A DNA stretch of 44,551 bases from Halalkalibacter alkalisediminis (GTDB taxonomy: Bacteria; Bacillota; Bacilli; Bacillales; Bacillaceae_D): contig NZ_JAQQWT010000027.1 in the NCBI RefSeq assembly GCF_028610705.1, forward strand, positions 1-44,551, written 5' to 3'. The notes under the pieces were generated by a model. That model worked only from the letters and a program-made list of their open reading frames with translations. It ran no database searches and was not told the origin of the DNA. The position numbers and the translations under genes were made by a program. Of this stretch, positions 25,177 through 33,950 are shown piece after piece; the first letter of the stretch is position 1; each line of letters starts with the position of its first letter.

Positions 25177-26745
25177 TTAATAAGCATTCCCTTTATCATC
25201 CATGTAGATCGATTTGATTACCGTTCTTTGGTACTTATCACCAGACGGCGTCATTCCTTCAATGTTGACAGTGACATTGTATGCTCCTTCACCACGATCA
25301 GGAATCGTTACTTTATTCTTTTCATTATGTTTTTGAGCTTGTCTATACTCTCTTATTTTGTGGCCAATTTGTTTGTTTTCTTTGCCTTTTCTAGGAACAA
25401 AGTCGATTTCGTAAAACAACTTAAATGGCGTGTTTTCATGGTTGTTACCAGCCGTAAAGTTAGCGTGATATCTCCAATTTTTCTTATTGCCATCCTCTTC
25501 AAGTTTCAGCTGTTTGTTTAGGTTAGAGTCAAACTTAACAAGAAGAGCATAAGCTGATAGTTGCTCTGTATACGTAATGATCGTCCATTTACCTTTTTTA
25601 GGGTTTTCTAGTTCTAAAAAGTGATGCCACGCTCCATTAAAATAGTCTGTATCTTGGACTGCGACTACTTCATACGTTTTACGCTCGTTGTCTCCCGAAG
25701 TTACAAGTTCAACAGAATCGAGTTTTGTTGCACTCATCCAGTTGATTGTTAATTTCTTCACGTCGTTTTCAACAAAAAAAGTCTCTTCTGCGATTCCATT
25801 TTGAGCTCCCCCTCGAACTAGTCGATCTACCTCTCCTGTTCCCGTTTTGTCATAGAAGTAATCAAATGCTGCTTCCTCCATCGGTTTGGAAGTTTCAATT
25901 CTATCTTTGAAAAAAGGAAGGGCATTTGAACCTCGGTGAACTTCACCATGATTCCAGTTTCCTACAGCAAGCATTTCACCATATGGTAAATGGGCGCTAG
26001 CCACGGATACAACACCGTCACTTGGACCTGAAATAAAGGCTGAACCTAGCCAGTAATTACTAAAAATAGGCCCCGTTCGATTACCTGCGATCGAATAATA
26101 TCGATTTTGCTGAGTCTCCCAGCGATTGTCTGTGATGGCTCTAAAATGATTCATAACCCCAGTTTGCAAACTTTGAGTACCTTCACTGTTTTGGCCTAGT
26201 AATGTTGCTAACCAACCAAGTGATCTACTATTGGCTAGATCGGCTAATTCACTTCCCCAGTGTGGAGATCCAATGGTAACAACATCAGAAACTAGGTGAT
26301 GTTTCCCTTCATGAATTAAGGCAACTTGAGCATCGATTCCACCTTTGCTATACCCCACAACCGCAAGTTTTTTCCCGTTAAAGTATTCTGATATTTGTTC
26401 AAGCTGATCCGCAAGCATTGCACCGTTGTCCCAATAACTCATTGGTGTTCCACCTGAGTCGTGTAACTCAACAAAAGCCGTTTCAAATCCCCCCTGTACA
26501 GCTAATTCGTACATATTATTTCCTTGATACCAAGTGGTAGAGTTATTCGTTAGTCCTTGAACAAACACAATAACAGGTTTATTTGGATCTGGTTCTACTG
26601 GTAATATTCCAATATTTACGGTTCTTGGTTGCAGGGATTGCCCAATAGTTTCATGAAAGTTTGAACTAGCTTGTCCTGATGTTCTAAATGTAAGCGCTAA
26701 TAAAATTACGAAGACGATAGATAATAACAAGGTTCTTTTGATCAA
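25177..26745 (-). CDS. Secreted lipase/esterase (alpha/beta hydrolase)
   Basis: 522-aa exported protein. An N-terminal signal peptide (LLLSIVFVILLALTFRTSGQA) precedes an alpha/beta hydrolase domain with oxyanion segment VFVQGLTNNSTTW and nucleophile GYSKGG (about residue 153), and GSPHWGSELADLA, as in PGAP1-like or LipA-type lipases; the acid/His part is GPSDGVVSVASAHLP followed by NWNHGEVHRG. The C-terminal 200 residues are beta-rich, probably one or two sandwich domains (SVELVTSGDNERKTYEV, GAYNVTVNIEGMTPSGDKYQR). It starts at TTG 26745 after GGAGAGGG. Expected to hydrolyse extracellular lipid esters. Confidence 0.85.
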   Translation of the reverse strand: MIKRTLLLSIVFVILLALTFRTSGQASSNFHETIGQSLQPRTVNIGILPVEPDPNKPVIVFVQGLTNNSTTWYQGNNMYELAVQGGFETAFVELHDSGGTPMSYWDNGAMLADQLEQISEYFNGKKLAVVGYSKGGIDAQVALIHEGKHHLVSDVVTIGSPHWGSELADLANSRSLGWLATLLGQNSEGTQSLQTGVMNHFRAITDNRWETQQNRYYSIAGNRTGPIFSNYWLGSAFISGPSDGVVSVASAHLPYGEMLAVGNWNHGEVHRGSNALPFFKDRIETSKPMEEAAFDYFYDKTGTGEVDRLVRGGAQNGIAEETFFVENDVKKLTINWMSATKLDSVELVTSGDNERKTYEVVAVQDTDYFNGAWHHFLELENPKKGKWTIITYTEQLSAYALLVKFDSNLNKQLKLEEDGNKKNWRYHANFTAGNNHENTPFKLFYEIDFVPRKGKENKQIGHKIREYRQAQKHNEKNKVTIPDRGEGAYNVTVNIEGMTPSGDKYQRTVIKSIYMDDKGNAY

Positions 26746-27187
26746 TATATACCCTCTCCCTTACGTTAGTTTTTAAGTGAATGATTAGCAAATCCTCCTT
26801 TCTATTTAGTTGATAAGCCAGTCCCTACTTCATATTCTAAACAACACAGGGACTATAAAGTAGTTCGATAATCGCAAGAAGAAAACCTTTTACAAATTCC
26901 TGATTTTTACAGTTGAATTCCAACAAATATTCTTAAAAAAGGACATCATATACTTGCATACCATAAAATCGACATGGTTATTACAGGGATACACCGATAG
27001 AAGGCCATAATTCCAGCCCCTTAAAACAATGGAATTAGTCCTCATCAAACAATGATTTTCATAAATACGTTAGGCTCATTTGCATGTTCCTTTTTACATT
27101 CATCGGTTATTCCCCATCCTACTGCTTTCTTAAAAAAAACAAGGACCTTGCATTATCTTGTGATGCAAGGTCCTTGTTACACAGACT
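26746..27187. other. Intergenic region with hairpins
   Basis: No gene seen. It holds the lipase promoter, a 7-bp stem AGTCCCT / AGGGACT near 26820-26854, and the terminator at 27139-27177 described separately. Confidence 0.4.
27139..27177 (-). terminator. Terminator of the queD transcript
   Basis: Perfect 14-bp stem ACAAGGACCTTGCA / TGCAAGGTCCTTGT with an 11-nt loop, followed on the minus strand by TTTTTTTT. Confidence 0.92.
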
Positions 27188-27324
27188 TTATAGAACTTCT
27201 CCATTTTCGGGTGAAATCACATTAACTTGTTCACAAATCATATTTAATGCTTCTTTCCCGATTTCAAACTCTTCTTTGCAGAGATGTTTGGTTTTTATAA
27301 CGTTATTTCTCCATTTTTAATCAT
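27188..27324 (-). pseudogene. Frameshifted small ORF coupled to queD
   Basis: ATG 27324 abuts the queD stop. The frame MIKNGEITL ends at once, but the next frame continues as coding sequence: NVIKTKHLCKEEFEIGKEAL, then NMICEQVNVISPENGEVL and TAA 27188-27190. A single-base change near 27300 would restore a 45-aa protein, helical with two Cys. The terminator starts 11 bases later. Family unknown. Confidence 0.5.
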
Positions 27325-27813
27325 TCACTCTACATCCATCCACTCTCTAGTGACTTCGGCATAACTTGTAGAAGTTTCATATAGTCGAATAAATTCAACT
27401 CTCGCTTCATTAAATTGGTCTTGTCTTTGCAGTAAGGATGTCTTCATCGTTTCATATATCCACACAACAAGATTTTCCGCAGTCGTATTCATTTTAGGAA
27501 GAGTTTCATTTAAATAACGATGATCTAAATATACTTCAATATCTTCTTTCCATATTTTCTTAATGTCTGCAAAATCGATGACAATTCCAATCTCATCTAC
27601 AAAACCACTTATTCCAAAGATAATCTTGTAAGTGTGACCATGAAGATTTTTGCATTTTCCTTCATAGGCATGTAAATGATGGGCTGCATCAAATGTAAAT
27701 TCTTTGCTTACAAGAACTCTTTTCGTGTGATATCTCAATTCACTTCGTTGAATATCTTCATCTATTTTTTGAAGACGATCAACAATTTTAAAACTATACC
27801 TTTCAGTTGTCAT
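27325..27813 (-). CDS. queD: QueD-like 6-carboxy-tetrahydropterin synthase
   Basis: 162-aa member of the 6-pyruvoyl-tetrahydropterin synthase fold. Zinc ligands are seen in FDAAHHL (His45/46) and the HGH motif (His58, His60), with the catalytic Cys54 in CKNLHGHTYK; LDHRYLNE and a later Glu (VEFIRLYET) complete the site. QueD makes 6-carboxy-5,6,7,8-tetrahydropterin in queuosine/preQ1 synthesis. An N-terminal extension of about 30 residues precedes the core, and no queC, queE or queF is adjacent, so a paralogue with another pterin role is possible. Confidence 0.82.
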   Translation of the reverse strand: MTTERYSFKIVDRLQKIDEDIQRSELRYHTKRVLVSKEFTFDAAHHLHAYEGKCKNLHGHTYKIIFGISGFVDEIGIVIDFADIKKIWKEDIEVYLDHRYLNETLPKMNTTAENLVVWIYETMKTSLLQRQDQFNEARVEFIRLYETSTSYAEVTREWMDVE

Positions 27814-27894
27814 TTTTTTATCGCCTCATTATTCATCAAAAGTATTACTCCTCAAAACTCTGGAGATTGTGCCACTATAAACAAAAATAACCCT

Positions 27895-28176
27895 TCAACC
27901 TTTACTAAATAGTTCAGGAAGGTCCTTCCCAATGATCTCTTTCATGGACTCTATTGTTATATTTTCAATTGGATATGCTTTTATTTTTTGTAAGGTAGAG
28001 AATGAGTCACCTTTGAAGATGGAGATCACTTTTTCAATAAAACTACTCTTTTCTAGAAAAAAGTTATTCTTGAGTACGAAATCCTTACTTCGTGTTTCTT
28101 CGTAAATTACGTAATAGTTTTCGACTACTTCTCCTGCATAGATTTCCTTTGTTGCAATTAATTCATTTACGATCAT
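27895..28176 (-). CDS. 93-aa protein, paralogue 2 of an unknown family
   Basis: Starts MIVNELIATKEIYAGEV at ATG 28176, 9 bases behind AAGGGG. Nearly the same as the protein at 24629-24910, including the leader around the SD (AAGGGGATGACTTG) and a Crp/Fnr-like box 68-83 bases upstream. Unlike copy 1 it has no coupled second gene; queD follows after about 80 bases. Function unknown. The preserved reading frame in both copies argues that both are in use. Confidence 0.75.
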   Translation of the reverse strand: MIVNELIATKEIYAGEVVENYYVIYEETRSKDFVLKNNFFLEKSSFIEKVISIFKGDSFSTLQKIKAYPIENITIESMKEIIGKDLPELFSKG

Positions 28177-28217
28177 ACAAGTCATCCCCTTGGATCCTAA
28201 GTTTTGAACTATCTACA

Positions 28218-28259
28218 TTTTATAAGGCGAGTCTTATGGTTGCTGTAACATCGATCACA
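28218..28259 (-). promoter_or_regulatory. Crp/Fnr-like box and -10 before paralogue 2
   Basis: TGTGATCGATGTTACA (28244-28259) matches TGTGA-N6-TCACA at nine of ten positions. TATAAA at 28218-28223 on the minus strand places the box centre near -41.5, as in Fnr-activated promoters. Confidence 0.62.
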
Positions 28260-28324
28260 GTACCCCTATATATATAAAGGTTTTTTAACCCTATGGGAAA
28301 TCATTCTAATCCTTCATAAAAAAA

Positions 28325-28364
28325 GCTTCTCTAAGTTCACAGTGAACTTAAAGAAGTTTTTTAG
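28325..28364. terminator. Free-standing bidirectional hairpin
   Basis: AAGCTTCTcTAAGTTCAC pairs with GTGAACTTAaAGAAGTTTT. A and T runs on both sides. No gene ends here now, so it may insulate the divergent units or be left from a lost gene. Confidence 0.5.
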
Positions 28365-28489
28365 CCTTTTATATCAACTAGGTCTGTTCGTCCAAGTTCT
28401 AACACATCTATTAAAAATAAATATCTACTTCAATTATATTATGGTATATTATATTTGAAATATTCAAACATTTAAAGGAGAGTGAATAC

Positions 28490-28735
28490 ATGAGGGTAAG
28501 AGTGCTAAAACCGATTTTTGGAGATGACGCAAGTCGCCTAGTCAATAAAGCTAGCGAATATCCAGAAACCATTTTAATTCGAAAAGATCACTGGGTTATA
28601 GATGCGAAAAGCCTTTTAGGTTTACTAGCAATCTCTTTACAACCTAATCAAGAAGTAGAATTTGAAGTTCGCGACAGCCAAAGTCAAGAAGGCCTTGAAT
28701 CTCTACTTACTATTGGATTGTTTGAGAAAATTTAA
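28490..28735 (+). CDS. HPr-like protein without the active histidine (Crh-like)
   Basis: 81-aa protein with the HPr fold. The regulatory serine region is kept as AKSLLGLLAIS (Ser41, equal to Ser46 of HPr), as is the C-terminal beta/helix pattern. The phospho-histidine segment GIHARPA is replaced by PIFGDDASRL, so it cannot pass phosphate to PTS enzymes. That matches the design of Crh, a CcpA co-repressor when HPr kinase phosphorylates Ser46. AAAGGAGAGTG precedes the ATG. It stands alone with its own terminator. Confidence 0.75.
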   Translation: MRVRVLKPIFGDDASRLVNKASEYPETILIRKDHWVIDAKSLLGLLAISLQPNQEVEFEVRDSQSQEGLESLLTIGLFEKI

Positions 28736-28742
28736 TAAGTTA

Positions 28743-28784
28743 AAACCCCAAAAGGGGCACTTTTAAAAGTGTCCCTTTTGGGGT
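28743..28784 (+). terminator. Terminator of the HPr-like gene
   Basis: Nearly perfect 18-bp stem AACCCCAAAAGGGgCACTT / AAGTGtCCCTTTTGGGGTT. Confidence 0.92.
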
Positions 28785-28844
28785 TATCTGTTTTACATTT
28801 ACTTCTTCCATAAAAACCGATAAACCCACCCATAAACCATCCAC

Positions 28845-28879
28845 CAAAAATAAGGTACCCCAATCAATCGAGGTACCTT
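28845..28879 (-). terminator. Terminator of the aldolase-type gene
   Basis: AAGGTACC / GGTACCTT (28852-28859 with 28872-28879), on the minus strand followed by ATTTTTGG; 7 bases after the stop. Confidence 0.85.
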
Positions 28880-28886
28880 AAATAGG

Positions 28887-29846
28887 TTAATTTGACTCTG
28901 GAGCTAATGAGGCTTCAGGTGATGTTACTTTGTCATAGAAATTGACATATTGATCACGGTCTTCACTTGCACGGTAAGCCATTGCGACACGTGGATGTTC
29001 ATTGATTGTACCTGAAATCATGTAAGGAATGATATAACCCCACTCCCATTTTTGACGCATTTCTAGCATGTGCTTTTCAATGACGCCTAGGACAGGTTTA
29101 AGCTCATAACTTGGTTTTTGTATGTGAGTTACAAGTAACTCCGTATTACAGTTACCAGCTGCACGACCCATACCATAAACAGAGGAATCCAGGAAAGTCA
29201 CACCATTTCTCATTGCCGTTAATGTATTCGCAAATGCTAACTGCATGTTGTTATGTGTATGAATTCCAAGCTGTTTATTAGGAATCATCTCCTTGAACTT
29301 TTTAACCTGATGTTCTACATCTGCAGGATCTAAGCTTCCGAAGGAGTCGACAATATAGACAACATCTACAGGACTTTCTTTCACTAATTTAAATGCTTCA
29401 ATTAGTTGATTTTCAGGAACACTTGAAAGTGCCATAATGTTTAGTGATGTCTCATATCCTAAATCATGGAACATTTGAACAAGCTCTAAGCCTTTATCCA
29501 CTTCACGGATATAGCAAGCCACCCGGATCATATCTAGAGGACTTTGTTCACGTGGTAATATATCATCAGGATCTACACGCCCGATATCTACAAGAGCCGA
29601 TAGTTTTGTAAATTTCTTCTCAGGGAGAATTTCTTTTAGGAAGTTATCATCAAGAAATCTCCATGGATTAGGCTCTGTTGCATTAAGAAGTTTAGGTGAG
29701 TTTTTATAACCAATTTCCATGTACTCTACACCAGCAGCACTTAAGCCATCATACAGATCTTGAACAAACTCTACACTAAAATCCCAATTGTTAATCAAAC
29801 CTCCGTCACGAATGGTACAGTCTATAATTTTGCCAATATGTTCCAT
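28887..29846 (-). CDS. DRE-TIM metallolyase (aldolase/HMG-CoA-lyase type)
   Basis: 319-aa TIM barrel of the DRE-TIM family, annotated as aldolase catalytic domain protein. The signature CTIRDGG (residues 10-16) supplies catalytic Arg and metal-binding Asp; HTHNN (about 197) provides the two metal histidines; GMGRAAGNCNTE is the loop before the last strand. Relatives are 4-hydroxy-2-oxovalerate aldolase and isopropylmalate synthase. No acetaldehyde dehydrogenase or other pathway gene is adjacent, so the substrate is open. AGGGGG precedes the ATG. Confidence 0.85.
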   Translation of the reverse strand: MEHIGKIIDCTIRDGGLINNWDFSVEFVQDLYDGLSAAGVEYMEIGYKNSPKLLNATEPNPWRFLDDNFLKEILPEKKFTKLSALVDIGRVDPDDILPREQSPLDMIRVACYIREVDKGLELVQMFHDLGYETSLNIMALSSVPENQLIEAFKLVKESPVDVVYIVDSFGSLDPADVEHQVKKFKEMIPNKQLGIHTHNNMQLAFANTLTAMRNGVTFLDSSVYGMGRAAGNCNTELLVTHIQKPSYELKPVLGVIEKHMLEMRQKWEWGYIIPYMISGTINEHPRVAMAYRASEDRDQYVNFYDKVTSPEASLAPESN

Positions 29847-29911
29847 AATAATCCCCCTGAGATACTATTTTTTACTCTTCATTCAGTTAACAAATTCGCA
29901 CACTTTAACAC

Positions 29912-29935
29912 TTTTATGCTTTTACGCTTTTATGC
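29912..29935 (+). repeat. Three tandem copies of TTTTAYGC
   Basis: TTTTATGC, TTTTACGC, TTTTATGC in direct succession upstream of the aldolase gene. Confidence 0.7.
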
Positions 29936-30125
29936 ACTAAAAATATTATGTATATACAGTTTTTATCACGATTTGCTTGTTGCTGTCAATCTATTTTCCA
30001 AAAAATTTGAAGATTCTCTTTCCCTTCTTCCACTAAAAAGAGCCGAGCGACACTTTTTTCAACGCATGGGACTACATTCTGGATATTTGCACTTGTTCAT
30101 CAGATAGGAGAATTTCCTTTACCTT

Positions 30126-30386
30126 TTAACTTACTTCGCCTATCCTTTTTTCTCTCTCCCTAGCTTTAACTTTTTTCATGAACTGATACACCGTTATTAA
30201 AACAGTGAGTAATTCTATAAGTTCTCCTCCAATAGAAAGAGTGAGTGCACCCATGATTCTTTTTAGATTTGGTAAAAAAACAAAAATGCTTAGACTGAAA
30301 CAAGCTGTAAATATCAAGCGATTCCACTTGCTGTAACGATTCAGACGAGTTACACTATACTGTGTTTTAAAAAAAGCGCATGGTCA
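30126..30386 (-). CDS. Small two-span membrane protein, start possibly frameshifted
   Basis: From codon TTG 30317 there are two hydrophobic segments, IFTACFSLSIFVFL and ALTLSIGGELIELLTVLITV, then a basic tail (FMKKVKAREREKR). The frame stays open 20 codons further upstream (TQYSVTRLNRYSKWNRL) with no start. An ATG near 30386 followed by CGC and a run of seven T would join it if one T were removed, giving MRFFKTQYSV. No good SD is seen for either. Function unknown. Confidence 0.4.
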
Positions 30387-30433
30387 TGAAAGAGAGAATC
30401 AGGCTTTGTCTTTTAGCCTTAGGGGGAATGTAA

Positions 30434-31444
30434 ATGGACGTAAATAAGAACATTATTCAAGTTCAAGATTTACGAAAAGAATTTAAATCGTATTCAAGTC
30501 GTTCTGGTTTATCAGGAGCTTTTAGGGACTTATTTACGAGGAATTATAAAGTGCTTGCAGCCGTTGATAATATCTCCTTAAACATAAAACAAGGAGAGAT
30601 GGTCGGCTACATAGGAGAAAATGGCGCTGGCAAATCGACCACGATCAAAATGTTAACTGGGATTCTAACACCTACATCAGGATCGATTATCGTCAATGGG
30701 ATGGATCCTCATAAACAACGAGAACAATTTGTCCGCTCAATTGGAGTGGTTTTTGGACAACGTTCCCAGTTATGGTGGGACATTGCGGTGCAAGAATCAT
30801 TCAGACTTTTAAAAAAGGTGTACCGTGTTTCCGATGAAGATTACAACAATCATATGGGTCATGTCATTGAAACATTAGAAATTGGTCCTTTATTAGATAA
30901 ACCGGTACGAAAATTGTCGCTCGGACAACGAATGCGTTGTGAATTAGCTGCAGCCTTAATTCATAATCCTCCCCTCCTCTTTTTAGACGAGCCGACGATT
31001 GGGTTAGATGTTTTAGTAAAATTAAAAATTCGCAAGTTTTTAAAAGAAATTAATGAACAGTATAAAACGACCATTCTTCTCACCACACATGACTTAACGG
31101 ATATCGAAGCTCTGTGCGAACGAGTTGTGTTATTAGATGAAGGAAAAATCGTTTATGATGGCAGGCTCGATCAACTTCAAGCAAATGCAGTTGAGGGAAA
31201 ACAGGTTGAATTTCAATTTCTAACAGACATCTATGTGACTGATTTGCCTGATACCGCAAACGTTCTTTGGGAACAAAAAGATGCAACGACATGGCTCGCC
31301 AATGTGAATGGCGATGAACGTGTTGCATCTGATCTAATAAGCACAGTTGTTCAAAAGAATCCCATTAAAAATGTACGAATCAATGAAGTTTCCACCGAAG
31401 AAATCATCCGTAAGATTTATGAAGAAGGAATGGCCCTTTCATGA
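30434..31444 (+). CDS. ABC transporter ATP-binding protein (ABC-2 exporter)
   Basis: 336-aa ATPase. Walker A GENGAGKST (about residue 67), Q-loop FGQRSQLWWD, signature LSLGQRMR, Walker B LLFLDEPTIGLD and H-loop TTHD. A C-terminal extension of about 90 residues follows, as in NatA-like exporters. It pairs with the two permeases downstream; its stop overlaps the first permease start by 4 bases. AGGGGG stands before the ATG. The operon probably exports a small compound or peptide; the substrate is unknown. Confidence 0.93.
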   Translation: MDVNKNIIQVQDLRKEFKSYSSRSGLSGAFRDLFTRNYKVLAAVDNISLNIKQGEMVGYIGENGAGKSTTIKMLTGILTPTSGSIIVNGMDPHKQREQFVRSIGVVFGQRSQLWWDIAVQESFRLLKKVYRVSDEDYNNHMGHVIETLEIGPLLDKPVRKLSLGQRMRCELAAALIHNPPLLFLDEPTIGLDVLVKLKIRKFLKEINEQYKTTILLTTHDLTDIEALCERVVLLDEGKIVYDGRLDQLQANAVEGKQVEFQFLTDIYVTDLPDTANVLWEQKDATTWLANVNGDERVASDLISTVVQKNPIKNVRINEVSTEEIIRKIYEEGMALS

Positions 31445-32232
31445 GTCAATATATAGAAATGATCAGAGTTCGGTTTTTAATGATGCTTGCTTACCGAACG
31501 AACTATTATAGCGGGATTTTAATTTATAGTATTAACATTGGGGCTTATTATTTTTTATGGACAGCGATCTACGGAGGACAAGAAGACATTCAAGGGTTAT
31601 CAGTTCTACAGATGACCACCTATATAGCTATAGCTTGGATGGCAAGAGCTTTTTATTTTAATAATATTGACCGTGAAATCGCGATGGAAATCCACGATGG
31701 CAAAGTAGCGATTGAAATGATTCGGCCTTATAACTATTTAGGAATGAAAACGATGCAAGGACTTGGAGAAGGATTATTCCGGTTATTGTTTTTTTCTGTA
31801 CCTGGAATGGTCATTGTTGCTTTACTTTTTCCAATCAGTTTTTCCGCTAGTTTAACGACATGGTTGATGTTCTTTGTTTCGCTCGTGTTTAGTTTTATTG
31901 TCAATACGCAAATTAACTTACTTACTGGGATTATGACGTTTTTCTTATTTAATAATTCGGGGCTAATTCGTGCGAAACGTGTCGTAATTGACTTGTTCTC
32001 TGGCCTCTTACTACCGATCTCTTTTTACCCTCTATGGGCACAGTCGGTGATGATGTACTTACCCTTTCAGGCGATTAGCTATATACCTAGCATGATTTTC
32101 ACTGAAGGGTTTGTCGGCAACGAGATTTATACGGCCGTGATGCTGCAAGCATTTTGGGCGATGATATTAATGATACCAATTCAACTGTTATGGTCTCTAG
32201 CAAAAAAACAGTTAATTGTGCAAGGAGGCTAA
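31441..32232 (+). CDS. ABC-2 type permease, subunit 1
   Basis: 263-aa membrane protein with six hydrophobic segments and the conserved DREIAMEIHDGKVAIEMIRP loop typical of the ABC-2 (DUF990-like) permease pair. Translation is coupled to the ATPase gene by an ATGA overlap. Confidence 0.88.
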   Translation: MSQYIEMIRVRFLMMLAYRTNYYSGILIYSINIGAYYFLWTAIYGGQEDIQGLSVLQMTTYIAIAWMARAFYFNNIDREIAMEIHDGKVAIEMIRPYNYLGMKTMQGLGEGLFRLLFFSVPGMVIVALLFPISFSASLTTWLMFFVSLVFSFIVNTQINLLTGIMTFFLFNNSGLIRAKRVVIDLFSGLLLPISFYPLWAQSVMMYLPFQAISYIPSMIFTEGFVGNEIYTAVMLQAFWAMILMIPIQLLWSLAKKQLIVQGG

Positions 32233-32235
32233 CAA

Positions 32236-33021
32236 ATGTTTTACATCTCTATTTTCTTTCAATATGCCTCTCAATATTTAAAAACAAGATTAACGTATCG
32301 CGTTGATACGATCGTTGAAATTTTTTCAGACTTATTGTTTCAAGCTGTAAATTTAATTTTTATTCTAGTGGTATTTGGTCATACGACCTTTTTAATTGGC
32401 TGGAACCGTGAAGAAATCATTTTTATTTATGGGTTCTTCCTTGTTCCCTACGCCTTGTTTTCATCCTTCTTTAACATTTGGGATTTTAATGAACGCTATA
32501 TCGTCAAAGGAGAAATGGACCGTGTCTTAACACGTCCGATTCATAGTCTATTCCAAATTATTATGGAACGAATGGAGTTAGAGTCGTTATTTGGCGTGAT
32601 GACCGGTTTAGCGATAATGTACTATGCTGGAACGAGCTTAGGCTTAACGTACGCTTGGTATGATCTCTTTATTTTTATTGCTATGGTGATGGGTGGAGCC
32701 TTTATCTATGCGGGTATTTTTATATCGCTTGCGAGTATTGGTTTTTGGTCAGATAGCCGAACAGACATAATGCCGATGATGTATAACATAGGAAATTATG
32801 GCCGCTACCCAGTCGATATTTACCACCGTGTGATTCGCTATATTTTAACGTGGATCTTGCCCTTTGCCTTTGTTGGCGTGTACCCCGCTGCTTATTTTTT
32901 ACAAAGGGAAGAATGGTATGTGTATGCGTTCTTGACTCCGGTGATGGGTGTGATCTTTTTAACGATGGCGGTCCTGTTATGGAATACTGGGGTGAAGAAG
33001 TATCGAGGAGCTGGGAACTAA
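32236..33021 (+). CDS. ABC-2 type permease, subunit 2
   Basis: 261-aa membrane protein, six hydrophobic segments, with the matching loop FNERYIVKGEMDRVLTRPIH. It starts 3 bases after the first permease, behind a full AAGGAGG. The two permeases would form the heterodimeric channel driven by the upstream ATPase. Confidence 0.88.
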   Translation: MFYISIFFQYASQYLKTRLTYRVDTIVEIFSDLLFQAVNLIFILVVFGHTTFLIGWNREEIIFIYGFFLVPYALFSSFFNIWDFNERYIVKGEMDRVLTRPIHSLFQIIMERMELESLFGVMTGLAIMYYAGTSLGLTYAWYDLFIFIAMVMGGAFIYAGIFISLASIGFWSDSRTDIMPMMYNIGNYGRYPVDIYHRVIRYILTWILPFAFVGVYPAAYFLQREEWYVYAFLTPVMGVIFLTMAVLLWNTGVKKYRGAGN

Positions 33022-33092
33022 TCGTGTGTTTGGGAGATTGTTGCAAGTGATTTAAGCTAAGAAAAGTTGAAAAAGCAGCACTACTATGTAAA

Positions 33093-33144
33093 ATTAAAGA
33101 CAAGTGATTAGCTAATCTTATTAGAGTAGTGAATTGTCTTTAAT
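33093..33144 (+). other. Long hairpin after the ABC operon
   Basis: ATTAAAGACAA / TTGTCTTTAAT, 11 bp perfect, with a 30-nt loop. No T-run, so perhaps an mRNA 3' stabiliser before the terminator. Confidence 0.5.
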
Positions 33145-33165
33145 GTTGCACATTATATTCAATTC

Positions 33166-33203
33166 AGAACATCACTTAAACGATAAGTGGTGTTCTTTTT
33201 GTT
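33166..33203 (+). terminator. Terminator of the ABC exporter operon
   Basis: AGAACAtCACTTA / TAAGTGgTGTTCT followed by TTTTTG. Confidence 0.88.
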
Positions 33204-33950
33204 TTAAGACCACTAAAGTGACCTCATTTACAACAACAACAAATACTAAAATTAGTTGATGCAGCATCATACATTGTCGTGGTAAAATTAGAACATACAT
33301 TCCCGAGAACGAACATTCTAATTGGTGGTGAAATTGTGAAAGAATATACGGTTTGAAGGTTTAGAAACGGCTGAAATTCTGTAATCGAGAGAGAAATTCC
33401 TTTTGTATTTTAAGATTTCGGTTTCCTCGTTATTTCAACACCATAAAGATTATATGCTCTCTTTTGGTCTGTATAATGAGCCATCGAATCAGGTTCTTAA
33501 AGAAACTAAGGAACTAAAGCCATGTACTTAAGTTCATTCCTTGTGAATAAGTTATCAGGGACATCGTTAGGAAGATATCTTAATTAACTCATATTTCATT
33601 TTCATCACTACTCTACTAAACAGTATCAAAGAACAATTGAAATGTCTATATACTACTAAAAAGCCGATAATAATAGTATTATCGGCTCTTTGAGTTTCAA
33701 ATAGGTATATTTGTTTATCTCCATCCAATTTCTCTAATGCATTGATAGGAAAGAACAGCAAGGGTTGCAGCAACAACAACTGGGCTTCCTCTGATTCCTG
33801 CTTTTACAAGGGTAGAGGCGGCTGTTAAGAATTGATTGTGTTTAATAGCATTAAAGAAAGTTGTGAGAACAGCAATAGTTTGGTTTGATAGATTGAATCG
33901 TTTTCTGTTATGAATTAGAATGGAACAAATTGCTAATTGGAGGTGTTTGC
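33204..33950. other. Decayed intergenic region
   Basis: Short coding-like scraps in changing frames (EGLETAEIL and FGLYNEPSNQVLKETKELKP near 33350-33525; ERTARVAATTTGLPLIPAF near 33750-33830) suggest dead genes that I cannot name. A clear hairpin AGCCGATAATA / TATTATCGGCT lies at 33662-33687 with T-rich flanks, probably the terminator of one of them. Confidence 0.4.

Noticed and set aside
25078-25521. 147-codon plus-strand ORF opposite the lipase C-terminus
   Set aside because: Starts inside a terminator and runs antisense to the lipase; hydrophobicity comes from complementing beta-rich codons.
33291-33318. Two GAAC-N4-ATTC sequences resembling LexA (SOS) boxes
   Set aside because: Both differ from GAAC-N4-GTTC at a conserved base, and no recognisable DNA-damage gene follows, only decayed sequence.
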